Source: Thiosulfatimonas sediminis (lineage in GTDB: Bacteria > Pseudomonadota > Gammaproteobacteria > Thiomicrospirales > Thiomicrospiraceae). From it: a stretch of DNA of 64,000 nucleotides. The position numbers and the translations under genes are program-made. The notes under the pieces were generated by a model. The model was not told the origin of the DNA and made no database searches. It worked only from the letters and a program-made list of their open reading frames with translations. The stretch spans positions 1,240,001 through 1,304,000 of the forward strand of contig NZ_AP021889.1 of assembly GCF_011398355.1 (NCBI RefSeq). The letters run 5' to 3'. Below, in pieces: positions 52,865 through 59,887 of the stretch; position 1 is the stretch's first letter; each line of letters opens with the position of its first letter.

Positions 52865-53497
52865 ATGTCTGCACGAATTTTTTCAATTGCGAACCAAAAA
52901 GGTGGAACCGGAAAAACCACGTTGAGTATGAACTTCGCGGCCGGGCTTGCACTGCGCGGGCGAGTATTAGTCATTGACGCAGATCCACAGGGGTCTGCTG
53001 GACAATGGTGTAGTCTGTCCGCCGACAATAAACCGTTTCCGGTTTCCGTGATTGCTGTTGGCGGCAACCTGGCGCGCGAAGCTGAGCGTTTTGCAAAAGA
53101 TTATGATTTTATTGTCATTGATTGTCCGCCAACCTTGGAAAACAGTAATATGGCACTTGCGATGCAAGTTTCCGATGATATTTTAATTCCGGTGCTACCT
53201 TCGCCAGTCGATTTGTGGGCCAGTATTCGTTTAACCGATGCAATCGAGCACGCAAAAATTCGCAATCGTAAATTAAAACCTTATATAGTAATTAATCAGC
53301 TTGAGCCGCGCAGCGCTTTGTCTAGTGCAATGGCTGAAGCCTTGCAGGAATTTAATATTCCGACTTTACGTAGCAGTGTCCGTCGTCGAGCGATTTATCG
53401 CAACGCCGCCGTTGAGGGGGTGAGTGTGTATTGCATGGGCAAGCGTGGTGAAGCGGCCGCTAAAGAAATAGATGAGATAATCGAGGAGATATTATGA
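52865..53497 (+). CDS. ParA-family ATPase (McdA-like)
   Basis: 210 residues. Deviant Walker A QKGGTGKTTL at about 11-20 with the signature lysine, Walker A' VIDADPQGSAGQW, Walker B VIDCPPT. Small ParA type with no N-terminal DNA-binding domain, so it is an orphan or cargo-positioning ATPase rather than a plasmid ParA. Start MSARIFSIANQ; codons upstream are unnecessary. The next gene overlaps by ATGA and encodes a disordered basic protein. No parB or parS is seen. Probably binds DNA nonspecifically as a dimer to move a cargo. Confidence 0.9.
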   Translation: MSARIFSIANQKGGTGKTTLSMNFAAGLALRGRVLVIDADPQGSAGQWCSLSADNKPFPVSVIAVGGNLAREAERFAKDYDFIVIDCPPTLENSNMALAMQVSDDILIPVLPSPVDLWASIRLTDAIEHAKIRNRKLKPYIVINQLEPRSALSSAMAEALQEFNIPTLRSSVRRRAIYRNAAVEGVSVYCMGKRGEAAAKEIDEIIEEIL

Positions 53498-53844
53498 GCA
53501 ATACGACCACAGGTTCTAAATTAGCAGAAAGTTTGCGCCGTGCGAAATCCGGACAAGAGAGCGATGCGCCTGCCGAAATAAAAAATCAAACGGCCGTTGA
53601 ATCTGATGCGGCACCATCTGCTGCAGCAGAAACGCCGGCCAAACCAGCGGCGCGTAAAACGCCAGCTCGCAAAACGGCGGCTACCAAAAAAACCACTGCG
53701 CCAGCGAAGCCGACGGTTAAAACTCCGGCCAAGACTGCAGCACCGGTTAAAGCGCCTGCATCCAAGCCTGCTGTGCCTGAGAAAGAAGCGCAAGAAGCTG
53801 TTGTGACGTATCTAAAGTCAAGTAACCGTAGATGGCCTGATTAA
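53494..53844 (+). CDS. Disordered Ala/Lys/Pro-rich partner of ParA (McdB-like)
   Basis: 116 residues. An N-terminal segment (SKLAESLRRAKSGQ) looks helical, the middle is low-complexity (KPAARKTPARKTAATKK) with no stable fold, and the C-terminal 15 residues form a helix ending SSNRRWPD. A tryptophan within the last four residues is a hallmark of McdB-like cargo adaptors of ParA ATPases (from memory of the McdAB literature). It overlaps parA by four bases. The histone-like lysine-rich character could also mean DNA binding. Confidence 0.72.
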   Translation: MSNTTTGSKLAESLRRAKSGQESDAPAEIKNQTAVESDAAPSAAAETPAKPAARKTPARKTAATKKTTAPAKPTVKTPAKTAAPVKAPASKPAVPEKEAQEAVVTYLKSSNRRWPD

Positions 53845-53861
53845 TTTACGCCAGTTGCCAC

Positions 53862-53893
53862 AAAAAAAGCCTGCTAGTTGCAGGCTTTTTTTT
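53862..53893 (+). terminator. Terminator of the parA operon
   Basis: AAAAAAAGCCTGC-TAGTT-GCAGGC followed by eight T; also A-rich on the other side. Confidence 0.92.
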
Positions 53894-53948
53894 GCCATTT
53901 TGGGCTTTGAATGTTCTACTAATTAACATCTACTAGGAGCAATCTATC

Positions 53949-54038
53949 ATGCCAATGCAATTTGATTTTTCGTTGTTTTTATATTTTGCATTGCTTGTCG
54001 TCATGCTGCTGTTAATGCTGTTTACCAAAAATAAATAA
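53949..54038 (+). CDS. 29-residue hydrophobic membrane peptide
   Basis: Too short for usual gene calls. AGGAG lies eleven bases before the ATG. MPMQFDFSLFLYFALLVVML then LLMLFTKNK makes a single membrane helix with a short basic tail, expected in the inner membrane. It is followed after 14 bases by the DUF3012 lipoprotein gene with its own AAGGAA. No family is recognised; the start just after a terminator supports a separate transcript. Confidence 0.55.
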   Translation: MPMQFDFSLFLYFALLVVMLLLMLFTKNK

Positions 54039-54052
54039 TAAGGAAATTTAGA

Positions 54053-54217
54053 ATGAAAGTATTTTATGGCGTAGCGGTTGTCGCATTTTTAATGTTAAGC
54101 GGGTGTTCTGCCGAGGTGGGATCTCAAGCGTGGTGTAAGGATATGGAGCAAAAATCGAAAGGCGACTGGACGGCTAACGAAGCTAGCGAATACGCGAAAA
54201 ATTGCATTTTGCGTTGA
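54053..54217 (+). CDS. DUF3012 lipoprotein
   Basis: 54 residues. The signal ends FLMLSGC; the mature 37 residues carry the DUF3012 signature GSQAWCKDMEQKSKGDWTAN with EASEYAKNC. Two cysteines may form a disulfide. A widespread small lipoprotein family in gammaproteobacteria with no known function. AAGGAAA precedes the ATG by about eight bases. It shares a short transcript with the 29-residue peptide upstream. Confidence 0.8.
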   Translation: MKVFYGVAVVAFLMLSGCSAEVGSQAWCKDMEQKSKGDWTANEASEYAKNCILR

Positions 54218-54222
54218 GTCAA

Positions 54223-54307
54223 AAAATGCCCAATGCTTGTGTTAAACAGACCCATATTATGCCTTCGTTAGGCCTATTTTGAGTCTATTAAAGCGATTGG
54301 GCATTTT
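54223..54307. repeat. Long-loop inverted repeat after the DUF3012 gene
   Basis: AAAATGCCCAAT and ATTGGGCATTTT (perfect 12 bp) enclose 61 bases with an inner AGAC/GTCT and GCC/GGC. It separates two converging genes and may act as a two-way terminator. Confidence 0.6.
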
Positions 54308-54318
54308 AGATGGTTAAG

Positions 54319-54939
54319 TTAGCGTTCGATTGCCAGTAATTCAACATCAAAAATCAACGCTGAATAGGGGGCAATTTTATTACCAGACCCTTGTGCCCCA
54401 TAGGCTAAATTTTGCGGAATAAATAGGCGCCATTTAGAGCCTTGCGGCATCAGTTGTAGCGCTTCAGTCCAGCCGGCAATCACACGGTTCACAGGGAAAG
54501 AGGCCGGTTGACCTCGTTCAATTGAACTATCAAACACGGTGCCGTCGACTAAGGTTCCGTGATAATGCGCTTGAATTACCGATTCTGCTGTTGGTTTTGC
54601 GCCTTTACCCTGCGTTAAAATTTCGTACTGTAGACCAGATTCCAGCACAACCACTTCTGCACGTTTAGCATTTTCAGCAAGAAACTTCTCACCATCCGCT
54701 GCAGCCGCTTTGGTTTTTTCAGCTTGTTTGGCTTGCATGATTTCGTTAATTTCATGGAAAGCTTTAACGAATTGTTCTTGAGTAACCGGGCTGGCTTTAC
54801 CGCCAATTGCATCGATTACGCCTTGAGCAACGGCGTTGGCGTTCATCCCATCAAACGGATCGCCGGCAAGTTGCTCGCCCATTTGACGACCTAGTCCGTA
54901 ACTGACGATATCAGCGGTAGAGGTATAAATTGTAGACAT
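54319..54939 (-). CDS. fklB: FKBP-type peptidyl-prolyl isomerase FklB
   Basis: 206 residues. N-terminal helical dimerisation domain (about 1-90: VSYGLGRQMGEQL, then QEQFVKAFHEINE) and C-terminal FKBP fold with HYHGTLVDGTVFDSS, VIAGWTEALQLMPQG and AYGAQGSGNKIAPYSALIF. There is no signal peptide, so it is cytoplasmic, unlike FkpA and Mip. It is the third FKBP in this window, after those at 3.6 and 11 kb. AGGGA lies five bases before the ATG. Confidence 0.94.
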   Translation of the reverse strand: MSTIYTSTADIVSYGLGRQMGEQLAGDPFDGMNANAVAQGVIDAIGGKASPVTQEQFVKAFHEINEIMQAKQAEKTKAAAADGEKFLAENAKRAEVVVLESGLQYEILTQGKGAKPTAESVIQAHYHGTLVDGTVFDSSIERGQPASFPVNRVIAGWTEALQLMPQGSKWRLFIPQNLAYGAQGSGNKIAPYSALIFDVELLAIER

Positions 54940-55110
54940 TTTTATCCCTTGATTGATTTTAGAATCTGTAAAACGCGCATCTTAGCATATTTACCATCGG
55001 ATAACGGACTGGCAAAAACTTAGTTAAAAGTAATTTTTAATGGATAATCGCTCATTAGTCTTGAATTTTGAGTGGCTATTTCATCCCTTAGTGTGGCGCT
55101 GCTGATACTA

Positions 55111-55335
55111 TTATTTTTTTAAGAAGACACAGAACAAGTTTCCATTGACTTCAGTGCGCGATGGCAAGACGCAACCATAAGTTTGCCTCAAAATGCATAA
55201 CCATCGCCATGGATGAGAGGCGTAATGACGATGTTGCCTGTTTTTGTCAAATTTAGATAGCAGGGCAAACCGCTGCCTTGCACAGGCAAATTCTTCTCTG
55301 CCTGAAGCCATTTTGACTTGTACTGTCTCTTCTTA
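55111..55335. repeat. Dispersed repeat with a small antisense frame
   Basis: The 3' half (55231-55330) aligns with 22514-22618. On the minus strand it carries an open frame (55111-55311) reading MASGREEFACARQRFALLSK, then RQHRHYASHPWRW; this kind of frame recurs in marine gammaproteobacterial genomes in my recollection and probably reflects a repeated DNA element rather than a protein. The rest of the gap 54940-55369 shows nothing else. Confidence 0.45.
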
Positions 55336-55369
55336 ATTGTTTTTGAAAAAGCCTAGGATTTTATTTTGT

Positions 55370-56881
55370 ATGCCTGCACTGTCTTTATTTTTTGTGATTT
55401 TAATTGTTGTTGGTTTGCTCGGCATCGCCTTGTGGTTGGGCTATTTACTGCGTAAAAATCAGCAAGCAAAACACCTTTATCTTGATTTGTTGAACGCCGC
55501 ACAAGCGATGACTTGGCGCTGGACAGTCGAGAGTGATACGTTGCTGATTAATCATAATTGGAGTAAGTTTCTCGGCTTTAGTATCTTTGAACTGCAGCCT
55601 TTTAGCTATCGTAAAGGCATTCGCTTGGTGCATCCAGAAGATGTTGTGCAGATATCCCAGGCGATGGATGGCATTATTCATGGCGAGAGTGATACGTTGC
55701 AGCTTGAATTTCGGGTAAAAACACAAGCGCAGGGTTTTAAGTGGGTTCAGTTATCTGGCCAAGTGTTGCAGCGAGATAAGCATGGGCACCCTTTGCAAAT
55801 CAGTGGGGTTGTACAGGATATTCACCAGCTCGTGTTGCAAAAGCATCGTTTACAAAAAGACCAAGTGCGTGATGATTTTATTTTGGAACTGCCTGAGTTG
55901 ATTCGGCAAGAGGGCGAGTTGGCCTGCGCACACAAAATTTTAGAACTCCTACAAACCTTAATTAAAAACGAGGTGGGCGGAGTGTATCTATTTTCAAAGG
56001 CCGCTCAGTCGTTGCAATTGGCGGCTAATTTGTCCAGCGAAGCGGACGTTAATTTACCTGATTCGCTCGATGTTAACTGCTTACAAGAGAGTGGTTTCGA
56101 CTCACAGCGAATCATCTTAACGGCGGCAACGGGTGTTAGTGCTTTTGCAGGGGTTGCAAAAGAGTTGGACCTTAATCAGCTATTGGCAGTATCGATTATG
56201 GATGATGCGCGGTGTGTCTTGCTGATCGTATTGTTTAACCATGCAGAGCAATCCTTTGAAAAAGAGGATTTATATTCCGTGGAATTGTTGGCACAGCATT
56301 TTGGGTGTTTGTTGCAACAACAACGGATGCAGCAAGCATTGCAACAATTGGTGCAACAACTTGAAGGCGGAGTGCAAGCCGATAGCCTAACGGGGTTGCC
56401 AAACCGGAATTTGGTTCTTGACCGTATGCAGCAAGCATTGGAGCGACAAAAACGAAATAAGCGTGATTTGGCATTACTGCTGATTGATTTACACGATTTA
56501 AACAATATTAATCAGCAATATGGTGAGCCGGCTGGGGACTTTCTATTACAGGTAATTGGCCAGCGTTACAGCACCGCATTACGTAAGGTTGACACCTTAG
56601 GTCGGATTGGTTGTGATGAGTTTGTGGTTTTAATTGAAAGTTATGCCAACTCGAAAGATATTATGTATATCGCTAAACGCCTACTAGAAGACAGCAGTAA
56701 GCCTTGTCAGTTTAACGAACATGAACTGCAGGTGAGTGCGAATATTGGGGTGTTTTTCTACCATGAACCAGAACAAGAGCTGACCCCAGACGCGATGATT
56801 GGCAAAGCGGAAATTGCTTTATTGAAAGCCAAGCAAAGGGGCGAGCAAACGATTGTTGTTTATCAACCAGAATTGGAATAG
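55370..56881 (+). CDS. Membrane PAS-GAF-GGDEF protein with a broken GGDEF motif
   Basis: 503 residues. One membrane helix at about 3-28, a PAS domain (about 45-155), a GAF-like region (about 180-325), then a GGDEF fold. The active-site signature reads RIGCDEF, not RxGGDEF, and the first metal loop reads LLIDLHDLNNINQQYGEPAGD, split here as LLIDLHDLNNINQQ and YGEPAGD, with the second acidic residue changed to histidine. RxxD (RKVD) is still present. Cyclase activity is therefore doubtful; it may bind GTP or c-di-GMP as a sensor. ATG 55370 is weakly preceded by AGGA. Confidence 0.85.
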   Translation: MPALSLFFVILIVVGLLGIALWLGYLLRKNQQAKHLYLDLLNAAQAMTWRWTVESDTLLINHNWSKFLGFSIFELQPFSYRKGIRLVHPEDVVQISQAMDGIIHGESDTLQLEFRVKTQAQGFKWVQLSGQVLQRDKHGHPLQISGVVQDIHQLVLQKHRLQKDQVRDDFILELPELIRQEGELACAHKILELLQTLIKNEVGGVYLFSKAAQSLQLAANLSSEADVNLPDSLDVNCLQESGFDSQRIILTAATGVSAFAGVAKELDLNQLLAVSIMDDARCVLLIVLFNHAEQSFEKEDLYSVELLAQHFGCLLQQQRMQQALQQLVQQLEGGVQADSLTGLPNRNLVLDRMQQALERQKRNKRDLALLLIDLHDLNNINQQYGEPAGDFLLQVIGQRYSTALRKVDTLGRIGCDEFVVLIESYANSKDIMYIAKRLLEDSSKPCQFNEHELQVSANIGVFFYHEPEQELTPDAMIGKAEIALLKAKQRGEQTIVVYQPELE

Positions 56882-56935
56882 TGCATTTAGTGAATGTTTT
56901 TTGCTGTATGTCAGGGTTTTATATGAGGAGTTATG

Positions 56936-57289
56936 ATGTTTTTAAAGCGTGATGGGTTAAAGCATCAAATTGCGATAATTTTCGTTCTTATTGGCGTAGT
57001 GGCTTTGGGGGCTTGTTCGCAAAACCCGTTGTATCAATCGTTAACGGAACAGGAAATGGGTGTGCAGCAGGCTGCGGATGCTGCAACGGCATTAATTATT
57101 TTTGATAATCAATTAGATCAGCAAGCGTCTTATATTGTTGATGCAACTGGTCGAGTGCATATTAAGTTTACCGAGCAGGTAAGTTTTGTTGATTATAATC
57201 GTGTGGTTGAGCAAATGCGTTCGGATGCGAACATTCGAAGCGTTTATGCCGAGCAGTCTGGTTCGGAAGTGTGTCCGTTAAATCAATAG
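56936..57289 (+). CDS. Small lipoprotein, unknown function
   Basis: 117 residues. GAGGAG lies five bases before the second of two adjacent ATGs. The signal ends ALGACSQ; the mature region is acidic and helical at first (EQEMGVQQAADAATALIIF) and then has a beta-rich end (GRVHIKFTEQVSFVDYNRVV). A C-terminal cysteine in SEVCPLNQ may pair with another protein. No family is recognised. The start of the mature protein, NPLYQSLTEQE, gives no clue. It follows the GGDEF gene by 54 bases and could be its operon partner. Confidence 0.7.
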   Translation: MFLKRDGLKHQIAIIFVLIGVVALGACSQNPLYQSLTEQEMGVQQAADAATALIIFDNQLDQQASYIVDATGRVHIKFTEQVSFVDYNRVVEQMRSDANIRSVYAEQSGSEVCPLNQ

Positions 57290-57373
57290 CTCGCTAGCTT
57301 GTTTTGGAATTATGAACGCACAAAATAAGCCGCTAGCGGTATTGGGACCATTTGGGCTTATTCTGTGTTTATT

Positions 57374-57407
57374 AAAAATAGCTGCCGAGCATTCCGCAGC
57401 TATTTTT
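57374..57407. terminator. Bidirectional terminator
   Basis: AAAAATAGCTGC and GCAGCTATTTTT, a perfect 12-bp stem with a 10-base loop, between the lipoprotein gene (+) and sirB2 (-). Confidence 0.88.
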
Positions 57408-57410
57408 GTG

Positions 57411-57782
57411 TTACATAAATGGAATGGCTAAATGGGTTTTGGCGACCGCGACAACATAGAAGATGACGACCAGTGCCAGCAGCCAATAGATGGCTTTTTG
57501 GATGCGGTTTTTTGCAAATCGAAACGCCATTAAACCTAAAACGATATACAACACGAGCCCTAAAATTTTGATCTGAATCCAACCTTCGTTAATTGACCAA
57601 GGGCCGATAATCAGCAAAACCAGTGCGCTAACTAAAAGTGCGGTATCAATAATATGCGGTAAAATTTTGACCGGCTTGAGTTTGACCCAAGGTTTCTCAA
57701 AAATATGTCCAATACCTCGTGCAAAAAATCCGAGAATACTCAGAATAACGCTGACTTGGTGAATGATTAATGCCGTTAACAT
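57411..57782 (-). CDS. SirB2-family membrane protein
   Basis: 123 residues with four membrane helices (ALIIHQVSVILSILGFFARG; HIIDTALLVSALVLLII; IQIKILGLVLYIVLGLMAF; AIYWLLALVVIFYVVAVA). The conserved histidines in IIHQ and PHIIDTAL are typical of SirB2, which may bind a cofactor such as heme. The family is named from Salmonella invasion studies, but the role is unproven. AGAGG precedes the ATG. A single-gene unit. Confidence 0.9.
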   Translation of the reverse strand: MLTALIIHQVSVILSILGFFARGIGHIFEKPWVKLKPVKILPHIIDTALLVSALVLLIIGPWSINEGWIQIKILGLVLYIVLGLMAFRFAKNRIQKAIYWLLALVVIFYVVAVAKTHLAIPFM

Positions 57783-58024
57783 GGTTTACCTCTGGTTAAA
57801 ATGGGCGACCGCGTCATTCTAGCGGAAATGCGTATTAGGGTCGACCTTAATCCGTCAGGACATTAGCGCTGCTCATTTTTGTGCAAAAAATGCAGCAGGA
57901 GAGTGCATAGACAAACGATTCTATCTTGAAATAATTAATAAGCTTATGCTTATTAAAGGGAATCTTTAAGTTGTTATGGTTATTGCTTTAAAAAAGAAAA
58001 ATTAGGTAATGCAAGGATGCAGTG

Positions 58025-58909
58025 ATGCAAGAATATATTCACATTTATGATAGTCACAAACTGGAAATTGAAAAATTTTTGGTCGAGACGATACACAATA
58101 ATGGCCATCATCTGGCCACTGATTTTGAACAGTTAAAAAACTTTTATGGCATTTTGCCGAGTCTGGAGTTGATTTACGTAACCGATGGTAATTTTGTCCA
58201 GATTTCACCGAATATCACCCGTCGCCGTCAAATGCAGAGCGCGATAGGACGCGATCGTCGATATTTGGTTGACCGAGTCCATGAAGCTGACAGTGATATT
58301 TCAATTAGTGACCCTTATATTAGTTCGGCAACAGGTGAGCCTTGTATCACTTTGATGCAATATTATGAAGGTCATGTGATTTTTCTGGATTTTAATTTAT
58401 TGACCTTGTTGACTCGTTTTGGTTTTTTGGAGCGTCATCCGATTTTTAACCGTGTGACCTACGGTTTTTATCTGGCGATGGGAATTTCGTTGATGTTTTT
58501 TTCAATGATGTCGATTGGTTATGCATTTTACGATTACATCAAGCAGTTGCTCAACCCGGCAGATTACACTTTGGAGGCGGTTTTTAAGCCGATTATCGCC
58601 TTAACCATGGGGTTGGCGATATTTGATTTGGCGAAAACTTTAATGGAGCGCGAGGTTTTCTTTAAAGCCTATGCCGACAAGCTTGACGATGCTAAGCTGC
58701 TCAGTAAATTTTTAACAGCGATTATCATTGCATTGTCGATTGAGGCGTTAATGGTGGTCTTTAAAATTGCACTGCATGACACTTCTCAGATGGTCAATGC
58801 GTTGTATTTAATTATTGGTGTTACCTTGATTATTCTTTCTTTAACGTATTACTCAAAATCCCTGTTGGCGAGCCAACAAGCTGCCAAAAAATGTAAGGAT
58901 GCTGAATAA
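58025..58909 (+). CDS. Multi-helix membrane protein with a soluble N-terminal sensor-like domain
   Basis: 294 residues from the ATG seven bases after AAGGA. Residues 1-135 are soluble and resemble a PDC/Cache-type sensor (LELIYVTDGNFVQISPNI; ISISDPYISSATGEPCIT), yet no membrane helix precedes them, so they should be cytoplasmic or reached by an unusual topology. Four helices follow (LAMGISLMFFSMMSIGYAF; IIALTMGLAIFDLAKTLM; FLTAIIIALSIEALMVVF; ALYLIIGVTLIILSLTYY). Similar proteins are labelled general glycosylation pathway proteins; I do not trust that name. Followed by a lipoprotein gene 37 bases later. Confidence 0.7.
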   Translation: MQEYIHIYDSHKLEIEKFLVETIHNNGHHLATDFEQLKNFYGILPSLELIYVTDGNFVQISPNITRRRQMQSAIGRDRRYLVDRVHEADSDISISDPYISSATGEPCITLMQYYEGHVIFLDFNLLTLLTRFGFLERHPIFNRVTYGFYLAMGISLMFFSMMSIGYAFYDYIKQLLNPADYTLEAVFKPIIALTMGLAIFDLAKTLMEREVFFKAYADKLDDAKLLSKFLTAIIIALSIEALMVVFKIALHDTSQMVNALYLIIGVTLIILSLTYYSKSLLASQQAAKKCKDAE

Positions 58910-58946
58910 TTGATTGTTGCGCCATGAACAAAAAAGGAGTGTGGGG

Positions 58947-59297
58947 ATGTTGAAAGGTACCTTTATAATCGGTCATCATTTAGGTCGATGGATGCTTTTC
59001 TTGACTTTTTTGGGTGTGTCTGGCTGCAGTTTGGTTCAGCCGCAAGACGGCGCTGAGCAAGTTCGACTGGTGACTTTGTCAGAGGTGTACTCCTGCAATA
59101 AATTGGGTAGGGTACATACGACTGTTGTGGCCAAATTAGGGTTTATTGAACGCTCGCAAGATAGCGTGATAAAAGATTCAGTGGTGTTGGCTAAAAATGA
59201 AGCCGTTCGGCTGAAGGGAAATCGTATTATTGCCGTTACCGAACCTATTCAAGGAAAAATGGAATTTGATGTTTACGTTTGTTCTATTGGTCAATAG
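58947..59297 (+). CDS. DUF4156-like lipoprotein
   Basis: 116 residues. AAGGAG lies seven bases before the ATG; the frame further upstream is not needed. The signal ends GVSGCS. The mature part (DGAEQVRLVTLSEVYSCNKL then GRVHTTV) matches the DUF4156 pattern of small envelope lipoproteins such as YjeI. Three cysteines in all; those in YSCNKLG and VYVCSIG may form a disulfide. Function unknown. It may be co-transcribed with the membrane protein upstream. Confidence 0.75.
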   Translation: MLKGTFIIGHHLGRWMLFLTFLGVSGCSLVQPQDGAEQVRLVTLSEVYSCNKLGRVHTTVVAKLGFIERSQDSVIKDSVVLAKNEAVRLKGNRIIAVTEPIQGKMEFDVYVCSIGQ

Positions 59298-59364
59298 TGC
59301 AATTTTTTAAGCTTAAGAGCGGTTTTCAAAAGCCAGCTGCAAATACAGTTATTCTTTCCTTAAC

Positions 59365-59413
59365 AAACAGACCAAGCCTTCTCAGCTGTTCAGCGTGTGT
59401 TGGTCTGTTTTGT
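59365..59413 (+). terminator. Terminator-like hairpin
   Basis: AAACAGACCAA and TTGGTCTGTTT form a perfect 11-bp stem with a 24-base loop, ending in TTTTG. Confidence 0.6.
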
Positions 59414-59887
59414 CCTATCAAAATCTGATAAAAAACAAGCAAGATCGCGCAGTTAAATTCTTTATATTCCCATCGGGCTTGGCTTGCAAAGTCAACTTCC
59501 TTGTTATGTCTGTCACCGTCATTCCGCGCGAGGTCAATGGTGGCTTATTCTTTATCTCCTTAGGGTTGTGTCCGTGATCTGTTTAAAAAAAATGAAATTT
59601 TTTAAAATTTTTTGAATTTTTTTTCGTTATCCATTTCTGCGAGGTTTTACTTACTTGTGTAAATAAAAGTTACCCGTAGTAAAGCTTATGTACGTGCAAA
59701 AAATATACTACTTAGGCTTTAAATTGTGTTATTGAGTACGTATTAGTTTGTATAAAGATTGTTAACAGTAAAATAATTACATATAAGTATAAAAAATTTA
59801 CTGGTGCTGAAAGACAATTTCCTCCATTGGCGGAGTTTTTTAATATTGCCTCACATTAAGAAATTAAATCAGCCTGGAGGCGGAATC
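59414..59887 (+). other. Long AT-rich upstream region of the adhesin gene
   Basis: No convincing gene. A short frame at 59395-59577 has no ribosome site. Runs of A and T (59582-59625) could be UP-type or bent DNA. GTACGT occurs twice (in ATGTACGTGC and GAGTACGTAT). Regulation of the adhesin probably acts here. Confidence 0.4.

Noticed and set aside
53521-53793. Arginine/phenylalanine-rich antisense frame
   Set aside because: It is the mirror of the Lys/Ala-rich low-complexity coding region of the McdB-like gene.
55111-55311. 66-codon antisense frame as a real gene
   Set aside because: Unusual composition and partial second copy at 22.5 kb suggest a DNA repeat; no ribosome site seen.
57312-57431. 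39-codon frame starting MNAQNKPLAVLGPF
   Set aside because: It runs through the bidirectional terminator into sirB2 and has no proper ribosome site.
59395-59577. 60-codon frame before the adhesin
   Set aside because: It begins inside the terminator-like hairpin and has no ribosome site.
59414-59887. c-di-GMP riboswitch upstream of the adhesin
   Set aside because: None of the conserved GEMM-I segments could be found.
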